Of a stretch of 64,000 nucleotides of DNA, positions 56,293 to 64,000 are shown piece after piece. Within the stretch, counting starts at the first letter, position 1; each line of letters opens with the position of its first letter. The DNA is from Psychrobacter frigidicola (GTDB lineage: Bacteria > Pseudomonadota > Gammaproteobacteria > Pseudomonadales > Moraxellaceae): positions 682,001 to 746,000 of the forward strand of contig NZ_VORZ01000001.1 in the NCBI RefSeq assembly GCF_007997305.1, in the 5' to 3' direction. A model generated the notes under the pieces. It was given only the letters and a program-made list of their open reading frames with translations, was not told the origin of the DNA and did not search any database. Both the position numbers and the translations under genes were made by a program.

Positions 56293-57252
56293 TTATATCA
56301 ACCCAAAACCATGTAACAACCCTGCTCCAAGCGCCATACCAAACATGCCTATCACTGTAGTAAAGGCCAAAATATTGGCGGCCAACACTTCATTACCACC
56401 CATGGATTTTGCCATGACATAACCGGCGGCCGCTGCAGGCGCTGATACCATCAAAAATAGCACACCCATGTGTATACCGGTTAAGTTAAAGCTCAAGCCA
56501 ATAACGACTGCCAGCATGGGCGCAATAATAATACGCGCAGCACTGGCCTGCATACACAATCCCGAAGGGCGCAGCATAGATTTCAGATCGAGACTGGCAC
56601 CTGCGCAAATTAATGCTAATGGTAGCGCCACGGATGAGAGTAAATCACCTGTATCGTGAATGACGCCAGTGAGCGGCGGTAGTGGTAGGGCCTTGTAAAT
56701 AAAAGCGGCCAACAATGCCAAAATAAGCGGATTAGTTGCTAGGTTTTTGATGATACCTATGCCACGGCTAGCCCAAGACTCCTCTGCATCTTGTGAGGTA
56801 CGGCTTAAAGTGAGCACTGACAAGGTGTTATATAATATTGATACGACTCCAATGTACACAGCTCCTATACTTAAACCTGCCGACCCATAAGCATTCGATA
56901 CAGTCGATAAACCAATAATCGCTAGATTGCTACGAAAGACGCCTTGTACAAATACCCCTTTGTTTTCAGAGTCAGTAATAAAAAACTTGGCATAAACTTC
57001 TGCCCCAATAAATAAAATAAAGGTGATCAGCACGCCAGCGGCAATCAACGTAGCTTGCTTGGCATAATCTACATCACTATCGACCACACTAAAAAATAGC
57101 AAAGCTGGCAGGCAATAGGTAAAAACAAATTTTGATGCTTGGTCAATAAAGGTTTGGCTGGCTTGGCCTTTTCTTTGCATAAAATAACCCAACGCAATCA
57201 AAGCTAAATTGGGCACAACAATCGTAAGGGCAAAGATGATAGATTCGGTCAT
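56293..57252 (-). CDS. AEC family transporter (copy 2)
   Basis: A 319-residue auxin efflux carrier-type permease with ten hydrophobic helices. The N-terminal NLALIALGYFMQRKGQASQTFIDQ and YCLPALLFFSVVDSDVDYAK, and the central VALPLALICAGASLDLK, match the AEC/MdcF group that moves small organic anions or auxin-like acids. It is a close paralogue of the next gene upstream (57491), differing mainly in the loops. The exact substrate is unknown. Confidence 0.88.
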   Translation of the reverse strand: MTESIIFALTIVVPNLALIALGYFMQRKGQASQTFIDQASKFVFTYCLPALLFFSVVDSDVDYAKQATLIAAGVLITFILFIGAEVYAKFFITDSENKGVFVQGVFRSNLAIIGLSTVSNAYGSAGLSIGAVYIGVVSILYNTLSVLTLSRTSQDAEESWASRGIGIIKNLATNPLILALLAAFIYKALPLPPLTGVIHDTGDLLSSVALPLALICAGASLDLKSMLRPSGLCMQASAARIIIAPMLAVVIGLSFNLTGIHMGVLFLMVSAPAAAAGYVMAKSMGGNEVLAANILAFTTVIGMFGMALGAGLLHGFGLI

Positions 57253-57490
57253 AAATGGCTCAAGTCAGCAGGATACCCACAATAATGTAGATATGATTGC
57301 TACAGATTAGGTAATAGATGGTTATAAATGACTAGGTTAGATGAATAGAAGAATGTTTATTAGGAGTTATATTTTTACATAGTGCCAACTTTCAAACTAG
57401 AACAGCTGAGTGTCTGGCTGTTTTAAAAGTGTTAATGGCAGTGGTAATAGAAGTGATATTGACGATGACAATGACAAAAGACCATACTCC

Positions 57491-58450
57491 TTACATCAAT
57501 CCTAATCCCCGCAATATCCCCGCCCCAATTGCCATACCGAAAAGACCCACCACTGTGGTAAAAGCTAAAATATTGGCAGCGAGAACATCATTACCACCCA
57601 TCGCCTTTGCCATCACGTAACTGGCGGCAGCGGTCGGTGCAGCAGCCATTAAAAACAGTACACCCATGTGCATACCTGTTAATCCAAAACTAAGACCGAC
57701 TGCAACTGCTATCAGCGGGGCAATCACGATACGACCTATACTTGCCTGCATGGATATGCCTGAAAGGCTCAGCATCGACTTCAAATCAATGCTAGCCCCC
57801 GCGCAAATCAATGCTAGGGGCAATGCTACTGACGCTAATAGATCTCCTGTCGTATGAATAACCCCGGTAATAGGTGGTAGCGACAGCGCTTTGTAGGCAA
57901 AAGCCGCCACTAGCGCAATCATAAGCGGATTGGTCGCCAGCTTTTTAATAACCATTATACTGCGACTCATCCACGTATCATCCACACTTTTGGATACTCG
58001 GCTTAGGGTAATGACCGCAAGGATATTAAACAATATCGTCACCACCCCCATGTATACCGCGCCAATACTTAAGCCTTCTTCACCATAAGCATTGGCGACG
58101 GTTGCCAAGCCAATAATCGCCATATTACTGCGGAATATGCCTTGAACGAATACGCCCTGATCGGCAGGCTTACTAATGAAGCGATTAGCATACAGCTCAG
58201 AACCAATAAACAAGATAAAGGTGACAACAATACCAGCAGCTATGAGTATTATTTGCTTAGCATAATTAACATCACTATCAACTACGCTGAAGAACAACAA
58301 GGCAGGCAGACAGTAATTAAAGACAAAACTGGAAGCTTGATCGACAAAGGCTTTGCTTGCCTGTCCGTTTTTTTGCATAAAAAAACCCAACCCCATTAAC
58401 ATAAGGTTGGGCATAACAATGGTAATCGCAAAAACAATGGCTTCAATCAT
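57491..58450 (-). CDS. AEC family transporter (copy 1)
   Basis: A 319-residue permease of the AEC family, nearly the same in length and motifs as the gene at 56293 (FFMQKNGQASKAFVDQASSF, VVDSDVNYAKQ, VALPLALICAGASIDLKSML). The two lie in tandem with 238 bases between them, which indicates a gene duplication. The substrate is probably a small carboxylate. It lies 65 bases past the mnmG stop, on the mnmG side, but is read in the same direction from upstream of it. Confidence 0.88.
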   Translation of the reverse strand: MIEAIVFAITIVMPNLMLMGLGFFMQKNGQASKAFVDQASSFVFNYCLPALLFFSVVDSDVNYAKQIILIAAGIVVTFILFIGSELYANRFISKPADQGVFVQGIFRSNMAIIGLATVANAYGEEGLSIGAVYMGVVTILFNILAVITLSRVSKSVDDTWMSRSIMVIKKLATNPLMIALVAAFAYKALSLPPITGVIHTTGDLLASVALPLALICAGASIDLKSMLSLSGISMQASIGRIVIAPLIAVAVGLSFGLTGMHMGVLFLMAAAPTAAASYVMAKAMGGNDVLAANILAFTTVVGLFGMAIGAGILRGLGLM

Positions 58451-58515
58451 GTATAGACTCAGGTCAGCATAATTCCGAATAAAATGAAAGCAGCATCACG
58501 CTAATTTAAGATGAT

Positions 58516-60411
58516 TTATGACCCTAAAGCTGCTTTTATTTTTTTCTGCTTTTTAACCGTCATCGCTAGTATTTGAATCGCTGCAGGCGTCACGCCGCTC
58601 ACCCGACCCGCTTGTGCAAGCGTTGCAGGACGTACTTGCGCCAGTTTTTGTACCACCTCATTAGACAAGCCTGACACCATACTGTAATCAAAATCTGTCG
58701 GCAAGGTCGTATTCTCTAAACGCTTCATCTGATCAATATCTTCTTGTTGACGATCAATATAACCCGCATATTTGACTGATATCTCAATCTGCTCACCGAC
58801 CAAAGTATCAACTTGTGAATCGGTAATCGCAGCAATATCAGCAAAATGTATCTGTGGACGTTTCAGCAAATCATAAGCATTAGATTCTTTTGATAACGCC
58901 TCACCTGTCTGCGCGGTTACTTGAGCACCTAAGGCATTAATAGGGGTTGCCCACATATCTTTTAGACGCGCCGTTTCTGTACTGATAGCGTTCATTTTTT
59001 CTTCATAAGCCTGCCAGCGCACATCGTCCACCAAACCTAATTTACGCCCGATTTCTGTCAATCTTTGATCGGCATTATCTTCACGTAGTAGCAGGCGGTA
59101 TTCAGCACGGCTGGTAAACATCCGATATGGCTCAGTCGTTCCATGAGTTATCAAGTCATCAACGAGTACACCCAAATATGCCTGATCGCGGCGTGGTGTC
59201 CAAATATCAAAGTCACTATTATTAGTGGTGACCAATGCGGCATTGGTACCGGCAAGTAAGCCTTGAACGCCCGCTTCTTCATAGCCCGTCGTACCATTAA
59301 TTTGACCAGCAAAATACAGACGCTCAATCGACTTAGTTTCAAGGGTTGGTTTCAAGCTTTGCGGATCAAAATAATCATATTCAATCGCATAACCGGGGCG
59401 GGTGATATGAGCATTCTCTAAGCCTTTCATACTATGAATGAATTCTAATTGCACATCGAACGGTAGACTGGTTGAAATACCATTGGGATATAGCTCATGG
59501 GTGGTCAGACCTTCCGGCTCGATAAAAATTTGATGGCTGTCTTTATCAGCAAAGCGGTGAATCTTATCTTCAATAGACGGACAATAACGTGGACCAACGC
59601 CTTCGATTTTGCCAGAGAACATCGGTGAACGGTCTAAATTTTCACGGATAATGTCATGGGTACGTGCATTAGTATGGGTAATATAACAGTTGACCTGTTC
59701 AGGGTGCATCTCAACATTACCCATATAACTCATCACTGGTAATGGAGTATCACCCGGCTGTACCGTCATCACACTAAAGTCCACACTGCGTGCATCGATA
59801 CGCGCTGGCGTGCCTGTTTTCAAGCGACCGACGGGAAGTTTTAATTCACGTAAGCGATCCGCAAGTTTAATAGAAGGTGGATCCCCTGCGCGTCCGCCTT
59901 TTGAATTCTCTAACCCAATATGGATAACGCCGCCTAAAAACGTACCTGAGGTTAAAATAACCGTTTCAGTTTTAAAGACAATACCTGTCGCAGTGACAAC
60001 ACCAGTCGCACGACCATTTCCAACCAAAATATCATCAGCCGCTTGTTGGAATATATCAAGGTTAGGCTGATTCTCTAAGGTATGGCGAATGGCTGCTTTA
60101 TAAAGAATACGATCTGCTTGTGCACGCGTCGCACGAACGGCAGCACCTTTACGACTATTCAATACCCGAAACTGAATACCTGATTTGTCCGTAGCCAATG
60201 CCATTGCACCGCCAAGCGCATCAATCTCACGTACCAGATGCGACTTACCGATACCGCCAATCGCCGGATTACAACTCATCTGCCCAAGTGTCTCAATATT
60301 ATGCGTCAATAACAAGGTTTGTGCGCCCATACGTGCAGCAGCCAGCGCCGCTTCTGTACCGGCATGACCGCCACCGATGACCACCACGTCGTAAATTTTT
60401 GGGTATTGCAT
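58516..60411 (-). CDS. mnmG: tRNA uridine-5-carboxymethylaminomethyl(34) synthesis enzyme MnmG
   Basis: A 631-residue FAD- and NADH-using MnmG that, with MnmE, installs cmnm5 at U34 of several tRNAs. The FAD Rossmann motif is [20 protein letters not shown], followed by the conserved [22 protein letters not shown] and [21 protein letters not shown] block. The C-terminal helical domain ends [22 protein letters not shown], which is typical. It is on the same strand as the AEC genes. Confidence 0.96.
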   Translation of the reverse strand: MQYPKIYDVVVIGGGHAGTEAALAAARMGAQTLLLTHNIETLGQMSCNPAIGGIGKSHLVREIDALGGAMALATDKSGIQFRVLNSRKGAAVRATRAQADRILYKAAIRHTLENQPNLDIFQQAADDILVGNGRATGVVTATGIVFKTETVILTSGTFLGGVIHIGLENSKGGRAGDPPSIKLADRLRELKLPVGRLKTGTPARIDARSVDFSVMTVQPGDTPLPVMSYMGNVEMHPEQVNCYITHTNARTHDIIRENLDRSPMFSGKIEGVGPRYCPSIEDKIHRFADKDSHQIFIEPEGLTTHELYPNGISTSLPFDVQLEFIHSMKGLENAHITRPGYAIEYDYFDPQSLKPTLETKSIERLYFAGQINGTTGYEEAGVQGLLAGTNAALVTTNNSDFDIWTPRRDQAYLGVLVDDLITHGTTEPYRMFTSRAEYRLLLREDNADQRLTEIGRKLGLVDDVRWQAYEEKMNAISTETARLKDMWATPINALGAQVTAQTGEALSKESNAYDLLKRPQIHFADIAAITDSQVDTLVGEQIEISVKYAGYIDRQQEDIDQMKRLENTTLPTDFDYSMVSGLSNEVVQKLAQVRPATLAQAGRVSGVTPAAIQILAMTVKKQKKIKAALGS

Positions 60412-60709
60412 GTATGCCTCGCTTGACGGATTGTGACTGTGCCACTACAAGTAATTGATTTATTAGCAATAACTTGCAATAGGATAAATCAGCATCGGTC
60501 GTGTTTAGAAAATTAATAGCCGGTAATTATAGCAATTTTTGAGCGCTTTTTTCAGATGCTTTTAAAATAATTGCATTAGAAATAATGAAACCTGTGTTTG
60601 ATAATGAGTCTTTCACTGGGCTTAACTGCACTGCTATTACTTTATTGTTATAATTGAATTAAACTACTTTGACTTAGTTTCTGTGACTTAAATACTTAGC
60701 CACTTTGAC

Positions 60710-61249
60710 TTAACTAAGAGGCACAATATGATCTGAATGGCCGCTGCTCAGCATATGATGGCTGCCATAGCCTTCGGGATTGATTTGCAAATAAGCATTC
60801 ATTTGTCCAATCGCATCACCGTCATTACTCGCCAAAATTTGCTCTTTAATCAATGCAACTGGCGGCAGTAGCAGGTTTTTTAACAAAGCTAAACGCTGAT
60901 CGTTATCGCCTTTATTGACGACCATCTCGATAAGCTGACGCACATCAATCGGTAAGTCTGGCGTGTTTTGTGCCAACAGCGCTAAATGATAAGCACCAGC
61001 CGCATCTTGATCAGCGACAATACGCTGCTCAATAGCCACATATGTCCCTTCAGTCGCACCGCCTGCTACACTGAGCTGATGGATACATTTTAGCGCTGAA
61101 TATGGCTCACTGCCTGCAATATCTATTAAACGTGTTGATTCGTTTTTTAGATACTCACGGCGTTTTTCGATAGCAGCTTGCTCGGCTGCTTCTGCCTCAA
61201 TTATTTGTGGTTCAGGCACTTTCGATTCTACTGGTTGATTAGTCATCAT
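60710..61249 (-). CDS. Conserved small helical protein of unknown function
   Basis: A 179-residue soluble protein with an acidic N-terminus and mostly helical predicted structure (EAEAAEQAAIEKRREYLKN; LIEMVVNKGDNDQRLALLKNLLL). No membrane segment, signal peptide or cofactor motif is seen. The helical make-up, ALKCIHQLSVAGGATEGTYVAIE and the C-terminal Ser/His-rich tail do not point to a known family. The first ATG pair (61249/61246) is preceded by AGAGG. It lies between mnmG and the glutaredoxin gene on the minus strand. Confidence 0.65.
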   Translation of the reverse strand: MMTNQPVESKVPEPQIIEAEAAEQAAIEKRREYLKNESTRLIDIAGSEPYSALKCIHQLSVAGGATEGTYVAIEQRIVADQDAAGAYHLALLAQNTPDLPIDVRQLIEMVVNKGDNDQRLALLKNLLLPPVALIKEQILASNDGDAIGQMNAYLQINPEGYGSHHMLSSGHSDHIVPLS

Positions 61250-61322
61250 AACCTCTTCTCATTAATATTTTAATAATACTTAATCTTGAAGCATATATGG
61301 GGTTAAAACTGATAAAAACAAT

Positions 61323-61363
61323 AAAAGCCCGAGCAACCAATTAAGGGTTTACTCGAGCTTTTA
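61323..61363 (-). terminator. Intrinsic terminator after grxD
   Basis: Hairpin with arms AAAAGCCCGAGCAACC and GGTTTACTCGAGCTTTT pairs with G-U wobbles. It lies 56 bases past the glutaredoxin stop and is followed by CTTTTATTG-like T-rich sequence on the minus strand. Confidence 0.65.
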
Positions 61364-61418
61364 GGGATGAAACTTATGAGCTTAATAATAAAAAAGCTTA
61401 ATTAAATATCTTTATCAA

Positions 61419-61769
61419 TTATGCAGCTGGGCTATTAGCTTCAACCAGCGGCTTAAGCTCGCCTGATTGATACATTTGCAAAATAATGTCTGAGCCGCCC
61501 ATCAATTCACCATCAATCCACAGTTGTGGAAAGGTTGGCCAGTTGGCAATTTTTGGTAAAGTAGCACGAATTTCTGGATTTTCTAAGATATTTACAAAGG
61601 CAAATGGACGACCAATTTGGGTAAGAACTTCAATCGATTTTGCAGAAAAACCACACTGCGGAAACTGCGGTGTACCTTTCATATATAAAATAACTTTATT
61701 GTCTTTAATTTGATCACGAATCAGCTGTTCAACATCGTTTGCAGCAGTATTGGGGGTTTGCTCAGTCAT
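61419..61769 (-). CDS. grxD: Monothiol glutaredoxin Grx4
   Basis: A 116-residue monothiol glutaredoxin with the CGFS active site (Cys39) in MKGTPQFPQCGFSAKSIEVL. The WPTFPQLWIDGELMGGSDIIL segment supplies the glutathione-binding and cis-Pro residues. Such proteins carry [2Fe-2S] clusters with a BolA partner and take part in iron-sulfur delivery. It is monocistronic between two intergenic gaps. Confidence 0.96.
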   Translation of the reverse strand: MTEQTPNTAANDVEQLIRDQIKDNKVILYMKGTPQFPQCGFSAKSIEVLTQIGRPFAFVNILENPEIRATLPKIANWPTFPQLWIDGELMGGSDIILQMYQSGELKPLVEANSPAA

Positions 61770-61931
61770 AAAAACTCCTATTGAGTAAAGAAGGTTAAAA
61801 CCAGTTATTGTTAACTATGAGGTCTTTTTGAATATTTTGAATATAAAGGTGTCGTGTTGCTCATAGATGGGGCAAGCGTGACGACATTACAAGCATGGCT
61901 GATATCGCTGACGGATATCATTAGTGATAGA

Positions 61932-62423
61932 TTAAAGCATCGGCACCAATAATACCACGGCATTGGCCATAATGCCCTCTTGGCGACCTGTAAAGCCTAA
62001 TTTTTCAGTGGTGGTGGCTTTAATGCTGATATTACTGACTGCAGTTTGTAAGTCGCTGGCGATACTGTCACGCATGGCTTGGTTATAAGGGGCAATTTTC
62101 GGGCGTTCACACATAATAGTAATATCAGCATTGCCCAATTTATAACCTGCGGCTTGAACCTTACCATAGACATAACGCAGCAAAATCCGCGAATCAAGTC
62201 CTGCATGAGCCGCATCGGTATCAGGAAAATGCTGCCCGATATCACCAAGAGCTAATGCACCGAGTAAAGCATCAGCAAGTGCATGCAATACCACATCACC
62301 ATCAGAATGCGCCAGCAAGCTGTGTGTATGTTCAATAGCCACGCCCGCTAGTACCACATATTGTTGCTGTTCGCCAGTATTATGAAACGCATGAACGTCT
62401 ATACCTTGACCAATTTTTATCAT
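61932..62423 (-). CDS. ispF: 2-C-methyl-D-erythritol 2,4-cyclodiphosphate synthase
   Basis: A 163-residue IspF of the MEP isoprenoid pathway. The zinc-binding [25 protein letters not shown] and [10 protein letters not shown] motifs are present, and the C-terminal [17 protein letters not shown] is conserved. It converts CDP-ME 2-phosphate to MEcPP. It stands alone on the minus strand, divergent from mnmA. Confidence 0.97.
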   Translation of the reverse strand: MIKIGQGIDVHAFHNTGEQQQYVVLAGVAIEHTHSLLAHSDGDVVLHALADALLGALALGDIGQHFPDTDAAHAGLDSRILLRYVYGKVQAAGYKLGNADITIMCERPKIAPYNQAMRDSIASDLQTAVSNISIKATTTEKLGFTGRQEGIMANAVVLLVPML

Positions 62424-62623
62424 GATTATCCCAAAGTCTATTAAAAAGAAAGTAAGGAGAAAAGTGTAGAGGTTATTTAAAATTTATAAAACGGTTATTC
62501 TAAATGCTATCAATACTTATTATTTGAAATTTTATAGCCGAATAGGCTGGCAAGACGCCACCTGTTTCAATTAGCTGGTATAATATGACGCTTATTTTAC
62601 CATAAGTTGTTGAGTGCTTTGTT

Positions 62624-63859
62624 ATGTTAGCTATGTCAACCATGCCCGATACGTCAGCCACCCAAGCCCCAAACTCTTTTAGCGCCCATTGCGCCTTGAC
62701 CCTTACCGATATTGAGAATCCTGCAACCACGCGGGTGATTGTCGGTATGTCAGGTGGCGTCGACTCTTCTGTTTCTGCTGTTTTACTTCAGCAGGCAGGC
62801 TTTATTGTCGAAGGTCTGTTTATGAAGAATTGGGAAGAAGATGACGGGACAGAATATTGTACGGCGATGGATGATTTAGCCGATGCGCAGTCAGTCTGTG
62901 ACAAAATTGGTATTAAACTCCATACCGCTAACTTTGCAATGGAATATTGGGATCGCGTTTTTGAGCATTTTTTAGCCGAATATAAAGCAGGACGTACACC
63001 CAATCCTGATATCTTATGTAATAAAGAAATTAAGTTTAAAGCCTTTTTAGATTATGCGTTAACGCTTGGTGCTGACTATATCGCTACTGGACACTACACC
63101 CGCCGCAGTGTTAATTATATAAACGCTAATGGCGAAACTGTGGCACAGCTATTGCGTGGTTTAGACAACAATAAAGACCAAAGCTATTTCTTGCATGCCG
63201 TTGGCGGTGACAAACTTGCCAAAACCCTATTCCCAGTAGGTGAACTTGAAAAGCCAGTGGTTCGTCAAATCGCTGAAGAGCATGATTTGATTACCGCCAA
63301 TAAAAAAGACTCAACCGGCATTTGTTTTATCGGTGAGCGTCGCTTTAAAGACTTTTTACAGCAGTATTTGCCTGCCCAAAAAGGCGATATTATCACTGAT
63401 GACGGCATCACTATCGGCACTCATGATGGTCTGATGTATTACACTTTAGGTCAGCGCGGTGGTATTGGTATCGGTGGCGTTAAAGACCGTCCCGAAGAAC
63501 CATGGTTTGTACTGGCAAAAGACTTGGATAACAACCGTTTAATCGTCGGCCAAGGTCATGAACATCCAATGATGCTAAGTAATGAGCTACAAGCTTATAA
63601 GCTTGATTGGATAGACGGTCTACCGCCTGCGGAAATATTTAGCTCTGAAGGCTTACGCTGTATGGCAAAGTCTCGTTATCGTCAGCCTGATCAAACTTGC
63701 CGCGTATTTGCAATAAAAGATGACGGTAGTGAAGTACGCGTGATATTTGATGCACCACAACGTGCGGTTACTCCGGGTCAGTCCGCCGTATTTTATATCG
63801 ATGAAGTCTGTTTAGGCGGTGGCGTGATTGCGTCTATTGATGCGCCGTGTGGGTTTTAG
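62624..63859 (+). CDS. mnmA: tRNA-specific 2-thiouridylase MnmA
   Basis: A 411-residue PP-loop enzyme that activates U34 of tRNA-Lys, -Glu and -Gln and transfers sulfur from TusE. The ATP motif is [10 protein letters not shown] (41-50), the nucleophilic cysteine lies in [12 protein letters not shown] and the second in [13 protein letters not shown]. The extended N-terminus (about 38 residues before the PP-loop strand) is longer than in E. coli, and several ATGs (62624, 62633, 62642) are possible. The matching sulfur relay genes tusDCBE are at 28865-30534. Confidence 0.95.
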   Translation: MLAMSTMPDTSATQAPNSFSAHCALTLTDIENPATTRVIVGMSGGVDSSVSAVLLQQAGFIVEGLFMKNWEEDDGTEYCTAMDDLADAQSVCDKIGIKLHTANFAMEYWDRVFEHFLAEYKAGRTPNPDILCNKEIKFKAFLDYALTLGADYIATGHYTRRSVNYINANGETVAQLLRGLDNNKDQSYFLHAVGGDKLAKTLFPVGELEKPVVRQIAEEHDLITANKKDSTGICFIGERRFKDFLQQYLPAQKGDIITDDGITIGTHDGLMYYTLGQRGGIGIGGVKDRPEEPWFVLAKDLDNNRLIVGQGHEHPMMLSNELQAYKLDWIDGLPPAEIFSSEGLRCMAKSRYRQPDQTCRVFAIKDDGSEVRVIFDAPQRAVTPGQSAVFYIDEVCLGGGVIASIDAPCGF

Positions 63860-63882
63860 GCTAAAAATAAAGAGCAAAAAAG

Positions 63883-64000
63883 ATGTTTATCATTTTCTAC
63901 ACCCTTTGGATTGTCATTTTATTATACCTAATTATCAGTATTTTCAGACTTTCCAGTAAAAACAGCCCTAGATATTCACCAAAGAAACGTAATATTTTAC
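63883..64000 (+). CDS. Start of a small membrane protein
   Basis: An open frame begins MFIIFYTLWIVILLYLIISI with a single hydrophobic helix, then a basic polar part (FRLSSKNSPRYSPKKRNIL) and runs off the window edge. It lies 23 bases after the mnmA stop and may be co-transcribed. It does not match hflD, which follows mnmA in many relatives. The true length and function are unknown. Confidence 0.4.
   Translation, partial: MFIIFYTLWIVILLYLIISIFRLSSKNSPRYSPKKRNIL

Overview
The window looks like chromosomal DNA of a gammaproteobacterium of the Moraxellaceae, most likely Psychrobacter. The evidence is moderate A+T content, many Asn/Asp/Ser-rich low-complexity tails on conserved enzymes, Moraxellaceae-like versions of core proteins (CysB-type regulator, AmpG, a tusDCBE operon, SohB), and a lipooligosaccharide (LOS) rather than O-antigen style glycosyltransferase locus. 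This assignment is inferred from protein resemblance, not from a database search. I saw no rRNA, tRNA, CRISPR array, intact insertion sequence or prophage.

Layout. 1-4068 (minus) holds an SDR oxidoreductase (cut by the window edge), a histidine phosphatase, an APH-type phosphotransferase and an acyl-CoA dehydrogenase: a bacterial counterpart of the ACAD10/ACAD11 acyl-CoA kinase/dehydrogenase pair. 4150-5968 has a DUF1543 protein and a SohB-like peptidase without the usual membrane anchor. aspS follows at 6531. 8.5-16.9 kb is the LOS locus: an LpxL/HtrB-like acyltransferase, then a mosaic of glycosyltransferases in both orientations (GT8-like, GT42/DUF115-like, GT4, two GT25, one with a C-terminal membrane anchor), one unrecognised protein, and a decayed IS30-type transposase end. 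17.3-21.8 kb is a four-gene plus-strand set (ArnT-like GT39, GT2, GtrA, YdjC/ChbG deacetylase) that together looks like a lipid A amino-sugar capping pathway of the FlmF2/NaxD/FlmK kind.

22-31 kb contains ilvE, glnE, an amidohydrolase, an NADP-dependent oxidoreductase and tusD-tusC-tusB-tusE, with trmL convergent. 31.1-32 kb has a candidate small RNA (promoter plus terminator, no gene) and two tandem entericidin-like lipoprotein genes of 46 codons each. hemW, an EVE-domain gene, an AT-rich two-TM unknown, a MATE transporter, accB-accC, a secreted unknown, leuA with a divergent Lrp/AsnC regulator, an MFS permease, an AarF/UbiB kinase-like gene, a ThiF/MoeB gene, prmC and ampG follow.

48.6-64 kb has katG, a cysB-like regulator, a molbindin gene, an LLM flavin oxidoreductase with a tiny membrane protein, an ornithine cyclodeaminase family gene, two tandem AEC permeases, mnmG, an unknown, a monothiol glutaredoxin gene, ispF, mnmA and the start of a small membrane protein. 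Functionally the window is rich in wobble-uridine tRNA modification (tusDCBE, mnmA, mnmG, trmL), outer-surface glycolipid synthesis, and fatty acid/leucine metabolism. Many genes are separated by strong intrinsic terminators, several bidirectional.
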